Below are positions 16,643 through 24,816 of a stretch of 37,300 bases of DNA, one piece after another. Where the stretch lies: positions 1 through 37,300 of the forward strand of contig NZ_JARHTQ010000051.1 in the NCBI RefSeq assembly GCF_029223525.1, read 5' to 3'. Numbering within the stretch: the stretch's first letter is position 1; each line of letters starts with the position of its first letter. Source of the DNA: Streptantibioticus ferralitis (GTDB lineage Bacteria > Actinomycetota > Actinomycetes > Streptomycetales > Streptomycetaceae). A program made the position numbers and the translations under genes. Under the pieces are notes generated by a model. The model was not told where the DNA came from. It was given only the letters and a program-made list of their open reading frames with translations, and did no database searches.

Positions 16643-17334
16643 TTACGCGGCCGCGCTCCTGCCCTCCAGCGGGGCCGCGAGGCGCCCCCGCAACCGGGTC
16701 AGCCGGTCGATCTCCGCGTCCAGGGCGGCGAGTCGGCGCACCGCCACCCCGGGGGCCTGCGGGGTGGCACCGCACTTCACGGCCGAGCTGGCGCTGCCGA
16801 TCACCCGGCCCGCGCCCAGCAGCCGTGCGATCCGCGCCGTCATCGATCCGATCGAGCCCGTGCCGCCGGAGCCGAACACCGTGTCGCCGGGGCGCAGTTG
16901 AGCGGCCCTGGTCAGCGCCGCGTAGGTGATCGCGCCCCGCGAGAGATGGTGGGCAGTGTCGGGCAGTACGTCGTCCAGCGGCTGGAGGCGGTCGAGCGGC
17001 ACCACCGCGTACTCGCGCCGGCCGGACCGGTGGCTCACCAGATCCCCCGGGGAGAGCCCGGGGGCGTCCGCTGCCGTGACGACCTCGCCGACGGCGGCGC
17101 CGACCAGGGCGTCTGCGGGCCGCAGCGGCGGGGTATCGGCGCTCCCTGCGGTTCACCGCTGATCAGCGTGCGCGGCACGGCGGCAACGGAGAAGTACCGG
17201 TTGCGCACCCGTACTTCACGGCACCGGGCACCGGCAGCGGCACCTCGGCCACCTCGAAGTGCCGCGGCTGCGGCAGTCCTTGGGGCCGGGACAGCAGACG
17301 GGACCTCGCGGGACATGCGGGGCAGGGCGTTCAT
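16643..17334 (-). pseudogene. Decayed MDR-type NADP-dependent oxidoreductase with chimeric tail
   Basis: Read on the minus strand from 17334, family sequence appears in three changing frames. MSREV runs into RLLSRPQGLPQPRHFEVAEV after a shift near 17301. VRVRNRYFSVAAVPRTLISG appears after a shift near 17215. PPLRPADALVGAAVGEVV and the Rossmann part (LRPGDTVFGSGGTGSIGS, RLLGAGRVIGSASS) follow after a shift near 17134. It then ends at 16643, far short of the about 335 residues expected. The last about 35 residues (from about 16765 down) do not fit the oxidoreductase and look like a Leu/Arg coiled coil such as the end of a MerR regulator. So there are three frameshifts plus a deletion fusion. 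Non-functional; neighbours look intact. Confidence 0.8.
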
Positions 17335-17427
17335 CGGCGCTCCTCACGGGCTACGCGGCCGCGGTCCCGTACGGCGGCCAACTGCCGTACGGCGAACCGA
17401 CGCTGGACCCTGACCCGCGCGTCAAGG

Positions 17428-18483
17428 TCAAGCGCCGGCCGTGCACGCCTTGGTGTAGGTGTCGATCTCGGCCGTCAGCGCCGCCTTGCCCGCCGGATCC
17501 AGGAACGACGCCTCCACCGCGTTCTTCGCCAGCGCCGCGACACCCGCCGCGTCGAGCCCCAACAGGCGGGCCGCGACGGCGTACTCGGTGTTGAGGTCGG
17601 TGCCGAACATCGGCGGGTCGTCGCTGTTGACGGTGACCAGCACACCGGCCTCGACCATCGCCCGGATCGGATGCTCGTCCAAGGTGGCCACCGCACGGGT
17701 GGCGATGTTGGAGGTGGGGCAGACCTCCAGCGGGATCCGGTGCTCGGCGAGGTGCTCCAGCAGCCGCGGGTCGCGCACCGCGCTGGTGCCGTGGCCGATG
17801 CGCTCGGCGCCGAGGTCCCGCAGCGCGCTCCAGACGGTCTCCGGGCCGGTGGTCTCGCCCGCGTGCGGGACGCTGTGCAGACCCGCGGCCCGGGCGCGGT
17901 CGAAGTACGGCTTGAACTGGGGCCTCGGCACGCCGATTTCGGGTCCGCCGAGACCGAACGAGACCAGCCCCTGCGGCCCGTGCGTCAGCGCGAGCTCCGT
18001 CGTCACCTCCGCCGACTCCAGGCCCGCCTCACCGGGGATGTCGAAGCACCAGCGCAGCACGGTGCCGAACTCCCGCTCCGCCGCCTCGCGTGCGTCCTCG
18101 ATCGCCTCCATGAACGCCTGCGCCGGAATGCCGCGGCGCACCGAGCTGTAGGGGGTGAGGGTCAGCTCCGCGTAGCGGATGTTCTGCCGCGCCATGTCGC
18201 GGGCGATCTCATACGTCAGCAGGCGTACGTCGGCTGCGTCGCGGATCAGATCGACCACGGACAGATAGACGTCGATGAAGTGCGCGAAGTCCCGGAACGT
18301 GAAGTACTCGGCGAGCGCGTCGGGGTCCGCGGGTACCTTCGAATCGGCGTGCCGTGCGGCGAGTTCCGCCACGATGCGGGGAGACGCGGAGCCGACGTGG
18401 TGGACGTGCAGTTCCGCCTTGGGCAGCCCGGCGATGAAAGCGTCCAGCCCGATGGTGTCGGCCGGTGCGGAACTGGTGGTCAT
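17428..18483 (-). CDS. Adenosine-deaminase-family protein, probable aminodeoxyfutalosine deaminase
   Basis: A 351-residue amidohydrolase. Metal and catalytic residues are His26 and His28 (ELHVHHVGSASP), His207 and Glu210 (HAGE), His231 (RIGHG), and Asp288/Asp289 (NSDDPP). The HHVGS form after the first HxH differs from the HLDG of true adenosine deaminases. It matches, by recall, Streptomyces enzymes that deaminate 6-aminodeoxyfutalosine in the futalosine menaquinone route. Plain adenosine deaminase cannot be excluded. The ATG at 18483 has AGGAGGGG upstream and is preferred over longer starts. The next gene is divergent. Confidence 0.88.
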   Translation of the reverse strand: MTTSSAPADTIGLDAFIAGLPKAELHVHHVGSASPRIVAELAARHADSKVPADPDALAEYFTFRDFAHFIDVYLSVVDLIRDAADVRLLTYEIARDMARQNIRYAELTLTPYSSVRRGIPAQAFMEAIEDAREAAEREFGTVLRWCFDIPGEAGLESAEVTTELALTHGPQGLVSFGLGGPEIGVPRPQFKPYFDRARAAGLHSVPHAGETTGPETVWSALRDLGAERIGHGTSAVRDPRLLEHLAEHRIPLEVCPTSNIATRAVATLDEHPIRAMVEAGVLVTVNSDDPPMFGTDLNTEYAVAARLLGLDAAGVAALAKNAVEASFLDPAGKAALTAEIDTYTKACTAGA

Positions 18484-18592
18484 ACGGTCCCCTCCTGCGG
18501 TTACGCGGACCGGCCCATCGTAGCCGCGCGAGCCAGTCGGCCCGCCGGTTGTAGGCCATAGCATTGCAGGACGTATCAAGAGGAAGGCCGCG

Positions 18593-19570
18593 ATGTCCGA
18601 CGAGCAACCCGATCGGTCACGAACCGAGCGCCGTGACCCGTGGGCGCCGCCGCAGGACGCCGTACCCGCCTCGCCCCAGCACGTCCCGCGGCAGCCGCAG
18701 GACCAGGCCGCCCCGCCCGAGCCCGGCGCGGGCCCGTACCCGCCGCCGCCCCCGGCCGTGCCGTACGGCCCCCACCAGCCGTACGAGGGCCCCTACGAGC
18801 CGTATCCGGCGCCGTATCCGCCCGGATACGGCGGCTACCCCTACGCGGCCTGGCTGCACCCGGCGCCGCGCAACGCACTCGGTACGGCGGCCCTGGTCCT
18901 CGGCATAGTCGGCACCGTCGCCGCCATCACCCTCTTCGGCGTGATCGTGGGGCTGCCGCTCGGCGTGCTGGCGCTGGTCTTCGGCATCATCGGCCGCCAC
19001 CGGGCGCGCCGCGGTGAGGCGACCAACGGCGGTCAGGCACTGAGTGGAGCGATTCTCGGCGCCGCCGCGATAGCCGTCTCGATCGCGGTGATCGCCCTGG
19101 TCGCCACCTCGTACAGCAGCTGGTTCGGCGGCCCGGACGTCGCACTGGTCTCCACCGGCGGAACGTACGACGCCCCGCTGGCCGCCGACGGCACCGCGAA
19201 GTTCGACGACGGGACACAGGTCACCGTCACCACCCCGCAGCGCTTCACCCCGCCCGCGGGCGCCGACGGATACAGCGCGGGGGACACCGCTTACCGCTTC
19301 ACCGTGACCGTGCGCAACACCGGCGACGGGGATCTGCACCTCGGCGACTACACCTACTTCGGTACCGCCGGAACCGACCAGACCGACCTGCAGTTGATCT
19401 CCACGTCCAGCGGCGAGCTGGCCCAGGACTTTCCCGACGTCCTGCGACCGGGTCAGGTGTCGAAGGTGGTCTTCGCCTTCGACGTCCCCCCTGGCCTCAC
19501 GCCGCTGCAGTTCGACTTCGAGCCGACCACGAACCACGAGGACGCCTACTGGGAACTGCGTCTGCGCTAG
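18593..19570 (+). CDS. Proline-rich membrane protein with DUF4190-like and DUF4352-like parts
   Basis: A 325-residue protein of unknown role. Residues 1-90 are Pro/Tyr-rich and disordered. Two helices at about 95-135 (ALGTAALVLGIVGTVAAITL, then LPLGVLALVFGIIGRHRARRG) and one at about 150-175 form the DUF4190-like part. Residues about 185-325 are an extracytoplasmic beta-domain (TAYRFTVTVRNTGDGDLHL, FAFDVPPGLTPLQF) like DUF4352. GAGGAAGG precedes the ATG and TAGCAT (18559-18564) could be the minus-10. It is convergent with the protease gene. Probably a surface-exposed envelope protein. Confidence 0.85.
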   Translation: MSDEQPDRSRTERRDPWAPPQDAVPASPQHVPRQPQDQAAPPEPGAGPYPPPPPAVPYGPHQPYEGPYEPYPAPYPPGYGGYPYAAWLHPAPRNALGTAALVLGIVGTVAAITLFGVIVGLPLGVLALVFGIIGRHRARRGEATNGGQALSGAILGAAAIAVSIAVIALVATSYSSWFGGPDVALVSTGGTYDAPLAADGTAKFDDGTQVTVTTPQRFTPPAGADGYSAGDTAYRFTVTVRNTGDGDLHLGDYTYFGTAGTDQTDLQLISTSSGELAQDFPDVLRPGQVSKVVFAFDVPPGLTPLQFDFEPTTNHEDAYWELRLR

Positions 19571-19602
19571 GCGGTTTCCGGGTCGCGGTGGGGCGAACGC
19601 AC

Positions 19603-19634
19603 GGCGGGTCCGGGCTGTTGCGCCCGGACCCGCC
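19603..19634. terminator. Bidirectional terminator
   Basis: A perfect 13-bp stem (19603-19615 with 19622-19634) closes a 6-nt loop. It sits between the ends of two convergent genes, 32 bases past one stop and 22 bases from the other. Confidence 0.85.
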
Positions 19635-19656
19635 TCTGTGCTGGTGGTTCGGTTGG

Positions 19657-21660
19657 TCAGCTGATGTTCAGCGCGGTGTCGTCGATGACGAACGAGGTCT
19701 GCGCTCCGGAGCCCTCGGCTCCGGTGAACTTCAGCGTGATCGTCTTCCCCGCGAGGGAGGAGACGTCGAAGGTCTTCTGCACATAGCCGTTGTTGGCGTC
19801 GAGGTTGGAGTAGGTGGCCAGGGTGGTCGAACCCGCCTGGACGGTGAGCTTGTCGGAGGCGGTCGACGAGGTCTTGTCGGTGTCGATGTGCAGCCAGAAG
19901 CTGAGGCTGGCGTGGCAGCCGGACGGGATGGTCACCGACTGGGAGAGCGTGTCGGTGTGGCTGGAGCCGTAACCGTCGAGCCAGGCGTCCCAGTTGCCGG
20001 AGTTCGGCGGCTCGGTCGGGTCACTGTTGATCACGTACGGGGTCGCCGACCAGGGCGCGGCGCTTCCGGTCTCGAACCCCGGGTTGCCGAGCAACTGCTT
20101 GGGTGAGCAGCCGCCGCCGGACGAGGTGATCGTCCAGGTGAACGATGTGGCGCCGGTGGCGCCGGTGGAGTCCTTGGCGGTCACCGTCACACTGGAGCTG
20201 CCCGCGGCGGTGGGCGTGCCGCTGATCAGACCGGACGAGGAGTTGATCGACAGTCCGGCGGGCAGTCCGGTGGCGCTGTAGGTCAGGGTCTGGCCGCTGG
20301 CCGAGTCGCTCGCCTTGATCTGCAGGGACACCGCGGTGCCCACGGCGGTGGACTGGTTGCCGGGGCTGGTCACGGTGACGGTGTTGCCGCCGGTGGAGCC
20401 GTTGGTGAACGCGGCGGTGCCGTTCGGGGTGCCCCAGCCGGTCGGACCGTCGTAGCCGGGTCCCGCGGTGCACAGGTAGGACGGCGAGCAGGAACCGTTG
20501 TTGCCGGTGGTCACATCGTTGAGCGCCGAGGTGTGGGCGTACGGGTAGGACGCCGGGTAGCTGCCCGCCGCCGGGGTGCCCGCCAGGGCGTAGACCGAGG
20601 CGATGATCGGCGAGGAGGCGCTGGTTCCGCCGTAGACGTTCCAGCCGGAGCCGCCGTAGGTCTGGTAGACCGCTACGCCGGTGGCCGGGTCGGCGACCGC
20701 GGAGACGTCGGAGATGGTGCGGTTGGAGCAGCCGGTGTCCTTCTGCCAGGACGGCTTGGGGTCGTACGCGGAGCAGCCGGAGCCGGTGCCCTCGGTGCTG
20801 CTGGTGTTCCACACCGACTCGGACCAGCCGCGGGCGCTGGAGTCGCGGGTCAGCGCGGTGCCGCCCACGGAGGTCACGTACTGCGAGGCGGCCGGGTACT
20901 GCGCGCCGTACGCGCTGTCACCGGAGCTGACGGTGATGGCCACGCCCGGGTGGTTGAAGTACTGGCTGTCCGAGGCGGTGTCGGTGGAGTCCTCGGAGCC
21001 GCCGTAGCTGTTGGAGACGTACTTGGCGCCCTGCGAGACGGCCTGGTTCACCGCGGTCCCCAGGTCGGCCATGCTGGCGGTGTTGGCCTCGACGAGCAGG
21101 ATGTGGCACTGCGGGCAGGTCGCGCTGACCATGTCCACGTCGAGAGAGATCTCGCCCGCCCAGCCGGTGTCGGCGGTCGGGTAGCTGGTCCCGCCGTTCT
21201 GGTCGATCTTGCGGAAGCAGCCGTTGGCCGTGGTGCAGGCGGGCAGGCCGTACTGCGAACGGTAGGTCGCCAGGTCCGACTCGGCGTTGGGGTCGTCCTG
21301 CGCGTCCACGATGGCCACCGTCTGGCCCGAACCGGCCGTGGACGACGGCAGGTTGTAGGCGCTCTGCAGGTCGCTGGGGCCGTAGCCGGAGGGGGTGGCG
21401 TTCGGTGCCAGGTGCAGGTGTTGCATCAGGTCGGTACGGGCCTCGGCGAGGCAGGCCATCTGGCCCGGCCTGGTGTTCTGGTTGCACAGGTGCTTGGTGT
21501 GCACCGTGGTCTGCGACGCGGTGGTCGCCAAGGTGTGCGACGCGGAGGCGGACGACGGGGTGGCGGCGAGCATCCCGCCGGTCACCAGTGCCGCTGTGGA
21601 CAGCAGCGCGGTGGCGGCGGTTCTCGCCATGCGTCTGCCGGAGTGTCTCTTCGAGCGCAT
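19657..21660 (-). CDS. Secreted sedolisin (S53) protease with Ig-like and C-terminal beta domains
   Basis: A 667-residue extracellular acid-type serine-carboxyl peptidase. Signal peptide about 1-41 (RR at 9-10, ending SSASA). Catalytic Glu170 and Asp174 (GEISLD), oxyanion Asp248 (SSGD) and Ser347 (GGTSASSP) form the sedolisin set. The calcium site is near 381-410 (NDVTTGNNG, GYDGPTGWGTP). A He_PIG-like Ig domain (about 428-515) and a jelly-roll-like C-terminal domain (about 520-667) follow. The roughly 170-residue kumamolisin-type propeptide is missing; only about 60 residues precede the peptidase. The ATG at 21660 is used because GGAGGG (21669-21674) is eight bases away; ATG 21666 is too close. 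Confidence 0.93.
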   Translation of the reverse strand: MRSKRHSGRRMARTAATALLSTAALVTGGMLAATPSSASASHTLATTASQTTVHTKHLCNQNTRPGQMACLAEARTDLMQHLHLAPNATPSGYGPSDLQSAYNLPSSTAGSGQTVAIVDAQDDPNAESDLATYRSQYGLPACTTANGCFRKIDQNGGTSYPTADTGWAGEISLDVDMVSATCPQCHILLVEANTASMADLGTAVNQAVSQGAKYVSNSYGGSEDSTDTASDSQYFNHPGVAITVSSGDSAYGAQYPAASQYVTSVGGTALTRDSSARGWSESVWNTSSTEGTGSGCSAYDPKPSWQKDTGCSNRTISDVSAVADPATGVAVYQTYGGSGWNVYGGTSASSPIIASVYALAGTPAAGSYPASYPYAHTSALNDVTTGNNGSCSPSYLCTAGPGYDGPTGWGTPNGTAAFTNGSTGGNTVTVTSPGNQSTAVGTAVSLQIKASDSASGQTLTYSATGLPAGLSINSSSGLISGTPTAAGSSSVTVTAKDSTGATGATSFTWTITSSGGGCSPKQLLGNPGFETGSAAPWSATPYVINSDPTEPPNSGNWDAWLDGYGSSHTDTLSQSVTIPSGCHASLSFWLHIDTDKTSSTASDKLTVQAGSTTLATYSNLDANNGYVQKTFDVSSLAGKTITLKFTGAEGSGAQTSFVIDDTALNIS

Positions 21661-21716
21661 GGACATTGCCCTCCAGTGGGGGATGCGCAGGACAGGGTGG
21701 TCTGCGCATGACAAAA

Positions 21717-21732
21717 CGATCAATGTTGATCG
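21717..21732. promoter_or_regulatory. Putative operator palindrome upstream of the sedolisin gene
   Basis: CGATCAA-TG-TTGATCG is a perfect 7+7 bp dyad with a 2-bp spacer. It lies 57 bp upstream of the protease start in an AT-richer gap shared with the TrmB-like regulator. Likely a repressor or activator site; the bound protein is unknown. Confidence 0.5.
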
Positions 21733-21905
21733 ATGGAGAGTGCGGGTGCCGTGCGAAAAGTGCGAGCGGTGTGAATACCGCGGGAAAGCGGTGGATCCCC
21801 TACTGTCACCACGGACGGTGGTGGCTGCGATGAAAGTAGCGAAGACGTCATCGGGTGACAACCAGGAAATGCAAAATCCTTAGGGTTGGCTTCATGGCTG
21901 AGACG

Positions 21906-21911
21906 TATACG
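21906..21911 (+). promoter_or_regulatory. Possible minus-10 of a near-leaderless transcript
   Basis: TATACG lies 10 bases before the ATG at 21922, so transcription would begin at or close to the start codon. No SD precedes that ATG, which agrees with a leaderless mRNA. TTGGCT at 21886 is only 14 bp upstream, a poor minus-35. Confidence 0.4.
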
Positions 21912-21921
21912 GTGTCCTGCC

Positions 21922-22752
21922 ATGGAGCCGGATGAGCAGTCCGTCGGCCAGCTCGTATCGCTAGGGCTGGCGCGGTATGAAGCGCGTGTCTACCTCGCCT
22001 TGATCAGGCGCGAGTCCTACACGGCGGCCGAGGTCGCCCGCGAGGCGGACGTGCCGCGCCAACGCATCTACGACGTACTCGACGGTCTGGTGCGCCGCAG
22101 GCTGGCCACGGCGCACCCTGGCAAGGTCGCGACCTTCTCCGCCATCGCCCCCGAACTCGCCCTGACCCGGCTGATGTCGGAGCAGCGGGAGGCGCTGGAC
22201 CGGATGGAGCGGGTCTCGACCGGACTGGTCTCCGCCCTGCTTCCGGTCTGGTCCGAGGGCCGGTCGCAGTCCAATCCGCTGGACTACATCGAGGTGCTGC
22301 GCGACCCCAAGGCGATCTCCGAGCGGTTCGCCGACATCCAGGAGCAGGCCGGCCACGAACTGCTCAGCTTCTGCAAGCCGCCGTTCGTCGCACCCACCGA
22401 GAACACCGCCGGGATCAAGGCCACCCGCAGGCTGCGCCGCGCCGAGGGCACGGTCCGCGCGATCTACACCTACGACGTGCTGGACGACCCGGCGATGATG
22501 GACAACGTCGACCACTTCGGCAAGGCCGGAGAGGAGGCGCGGTTCGCCGCTGACCTGCCGCTGAAACTCATCGTCGCCGACGCCTCGCTGGTGCTGTGCG
22601 ACATGCCCGACCCGGTCGCCGGAACCGGTGCCACCACCGCCTTGTACATCGAGCATCCGGCGCTGGCCGGCTGTCTGCGGCTGGCGTTCCAGACGGTCTG
22701 GAACCAGGCGGCAACGCTTGAGGCCCTGCGGCCGGCGCGGGCCGCGAACTAG
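21922..22752 (+). CDS. TrmB-family transcriptional regulator
   Basis: A 276-residue regulator. The N-terminal TrmB-type winged helix spans about 5-75 (LVSLGLARYEARVYLALIRRESYTAAEV, then VPRQRIYDVLDGLVRRRLA). A short coiled coil (about 85-110) leads to an effector domain (about 120-265) of the PLD-like TrmB_C kind. TrmB proteins usually sense sugars or small metabolites. The effector here is unknown, but its position at the edge of the polyamine island suggests a link. ATG 21922 is chosen; upstream sequence in frame lacks a plausible start. Confidence 0.87.
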   Translation: MEPDEQSVGQLVSLGLARYEARVYLALIRRESYTAAEVAREADVPRQRIYDVLDGLVRRRLATAHPGKVATFSAIAPELALTRLMSEQREALDRMERVSTGLVSALLPVWSEGRSQSNPLDYIEVLRDPKAISERFADIQEQAGHELLSFCKPPFVAPTENTAGIKATRRLRRAEGTVRAIYTYDVLDDPAMMDNVDHFGKAGEEARFAADLPLKLIVADASLVLCDMPDPVAGTGATTALYIEHPALAGCLRLAFQTVWNQAATLEALRPARAAN

Positions 22753-22787
22753 GCGCCGTTCGGCGGGGCTTCGTTCGGGGTGCGGCC

Positions 22788-22838
22788 GGTTCGGCACCGC
22801 CGGGCCGCGTCGTCGGGGTTGCTCGCCGTTGCGGCGGG
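22788..22838 (+). repeat. Dispersed intergenic element, copy B
   Basis: A plus-orientation copy of the element also found at 10757-11060 and 32073-32300. It carries GGTTCGGCACCGCCGGGCC and GGGTTGCTCGCCGTTGCGGC. It sits in a 149-bp gap between two convergent genes, just before a strong hairpin. Confidence 0.65.
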
Positions 22839-22842
22839 AGAA

Positions 22843-22866
22843 GTCCTGGGGGCAAGCCCCCAGGAC
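22843..22866. terminator. Bidirectional terminator between TrmB-like and PucR genes
   Basis: GTCCTGGGGG (22843-22852) pairs perfectly with 22857-22866 around a CAAG loop. A second overlapping set of C-run and G-run blocks to about 22890 could form an alternative fold. It serves both convergent genes. Confidence 0.8.
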
Positions 22867-22901
22867 CCCCATGGGGTGAGCCCCGGGGTCCCGGTGCCGA
22901 T

Positions 22902-24530
22902 TCAGCGCCGTACTGCCTCCAAGGCGAGTAGGGCGACGTGGAGGGACAGGCAGGACTCGACCTGGTCCAGGTCGGTGCCGAGGATGCGTTCCACCCGGTG
23001 CAGGCGGTCGTAGAAGGACGGCCGGGACATGTGGGCGGCGTCGGCGGCGGCCGACTTGTTGCGGCCGCTGGCCAGGTAGACGCCGAGGATGCCCACCAGA
23101 TCGGTGCCGTTCTCGGCGTCGTACGCGAGCAGTGGACCCAACTCCCGTTCCACGTACGTCTGCAGCCGGGCGTCGTCGCGCAGCAGATGCAGCAGACCGC
23201 GCAGCCGCACATCCGGCAGGCGGTAGTACGTTCCCGCCTTGCGGGTCCTGGAGTGCAGCGCCGCGTCCGCGACCTGGGCCGCCTCCAGCAGTGTGCGGCG
23301 GGCGTCGCGCAGCGAGCCGACCGACGAACCGGCCGCCATCAGGAACGCGGGAGCGGTGGAGCCCGGCTCGACGAGCCGGTCGAGGGCGGCGGCGAAGCCC
23401 TCCAGCGCGGCGTGCTCCTCGTCCGACGGGCCGAGCGAGACCAGCATGCCGACGCCGCCGTCGTCCAGGCCGCCGATGAGCGCGGTCAGCCCGCGTTCCC
23501 GGGCCGCCAGCGCGGCCGTCTCGGTGAAGTCCCGCAGCCGCGCCTCCGCCTCCAGCGCCGCCGACGCCGGGCCGCCGCGCAGCCGCAGCATCACGCCGAC
23601 CAGGCGGCGGCCCTCCAGCGGCACCCCCAGCGCCCGGGCGCGCAGCGCCACCTCGGAGACGGTCAGGGCGTGGGTGAGGACGCCGGACAGCAGGGTGCGG
23701 TGGGTCTGGCGCTCCAGGGACTCCAGGTCGCGCTCCAGCAGCCGGTTGAGGGCCAGCGTCGCGGCGCCGCGTTCCAGTACGACGGTCAGCCGCGCTGGCG
23801 GGACCGTCGACGGCTCGCCCACGATGACCAGTCGTCCCCAGTCGCGGCCACGCGCGCCGACCGCGGTCACCAGCCAGCCGGTGCGCTCGTCATGGCCGGT
23901 GCGGGCGGAGGGCGCCACACCGCGGGAGCGGCGCTCCCAACCGTCCAGCAGCGCCTGCGGATCGCCGCCCGCCGGATCGAAGGCGAGGACCTGGTGGGTG
24001 AGGTTCTCCAGGACGACGGGCGCCCCGGCCAGCCGTGCCACCTCCCGGACGATCTCGGCCGGTTCGGCGCCCTCGACGGACAGCTCGTTGAAGATCTGGT
24101 GGACGGACTCGGAGGCGCGCAACTCCGTCAACTGGGCGTTGACCACATGTTCGTGGACGGCTTCGGTGACCGCCACGAAGCGGACCTCGGTGCGCAGCGC
24201 GATGAGCGGCAGGCCGCGCCGCTCGGCGGCCCGAACCAGCGGACGCGGCAGTTCGTCCGCGTACCGGCGGCCGAGTTCGACGACCAGACCGGCGGCCCCG
24301 ACATCGGCGAGGTCGCCGATGTAGCGGGCGAGCGACTCCTTGTCGGCCGGCAGCATGACGCCGGTGGTCAGGACCAGTTCGCCGCCGTGCAGCATGCCCG
24401 CGATATCGGCGAGTTCGCTGATGTGCACCCAGCGCACCGGGGCGTCCAGGCCTGATGCCCCCGCGACGACACGGGGATTGCCACGGCGCAGCACTTCGAG
24501 GTCGAGGACCTGGGTGACGGTGGGGAACAC
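22902..24530 (-). CDS. PucR-family transcriptional regulator
   Basis: A 542-residue regulator. The N-terminal PucR domain (about 1-125) begins FPTVTQVLDLEVLRRGNPRV and includes GGELVLTTG. A central GGDEF-like, non-cyclase region spans about 280-430. The C-terminal PucR-type HTH is at about 490-535 (GRNKSAAADAAHMSRPSFYDRLHRVERILG). PucR members control purine, amine or proline catabolism. It is divergent from the polyamine operon at 24817 and is its best regulator candidate. GTG 24530 follows GGAGGT by four bases and matches the domain start; longer frames upstream are not supported. Confidence 0.93.
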   Translation of the reverse strand: MFPTVTQVLDLEVLRRGNPRVVAGASGLDAPVRWVHISELADIAGMLHGGELVLTTGVMLPADKESLARYIGDLADVGAAGLVVELGRRYADELPRPLVRAAERRGLPLIALRTEVRFVAVTEAVHEHVVNAQLTELRASESVHQIFNELSVEGAEPAEIVREVARLAGAPVVLENLTHQVLAFDPAGGDPQALLDGWERRSRGVAPSARTGHDERTGWLVTAVGARGRDWGRLVIVGEPSTVPPARLTVVLERGAATLALNRLLERDLESLERQTHRTLLSGVLTHALTVSEVALRARALGVPLEGRRLVGVMLRLRGGPASAALEAEARLRDFTETAALAARERGLTALIGGLDDGGVGMLVSLGPSDEEHAALEGFAAALDRLVEPGSTAPAFLMAAGSSVGSLRDARRTLLEAAQVADAALHSRTRKAGTYYRLPDVRLRGLLHLLRDDARLQTYVERELGPLLAYDAENGTDLVGILGVYLASGRNKSAAADAAHMSRPSFYDRLHRVERILGTDLDQVESCLSLHVALLALEAVRR

Positions 24531-24816
24531 GGCGACCTCCGGTCTGGTCAGGCAGCGCGGGATGCGAAGATCCACGGAGCCCGGCGTTCCGGCAGAGTGT
24601 AAAGCCGGGGCCGTCTCTTTGGGCAACCTGCTGGTTGCCATGGATTGGCGGCGAACGGCATCGTCCGTTGCGTGCAGCGCCGCCTGCGAGACAGATTCCG
24701 TCGCGTAACCAAAAGGCAACAACGGAATCCCTTGTTGAGGCAAGGCTGCTCTGCCAGGATCGGCCACCAACCCGGCCGAATGCTACGCCGCCGCCGGGCG
24801 ATACGAGGAGAACGTG
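24531..24816 (+). promoter_or_regulatory. Divergent control region of the polyamine operon
   Basis: Holds three dyads: GGCAACC-TGCT-GGTTGCC (24622-24639), GATTCCGT/ACGGAATC (24694-24701 and 24722-24729) and CAACAA/TTGTTG (24717-24722 and 24732-24737). The last one overlaps the best minus-35. The promoter TTGTTG (24732-24737)-N17-CAGGAT (24755-24760) would start transcription near 24767, about 50 nt before the dehydrogenase ATG. The dyads are likely regulator sites, PucR being the nearest candidate. Confidence 0.5.

Noticed and set aside
15048-17156. A 702-codon minus-strand frame opposite the first aldehyde dehydrogenase
   Set aside because: Antisense shadow of a complete ALDH. Only its far upstream part touches the oxidoreductase remnant, and in the wrong frame.
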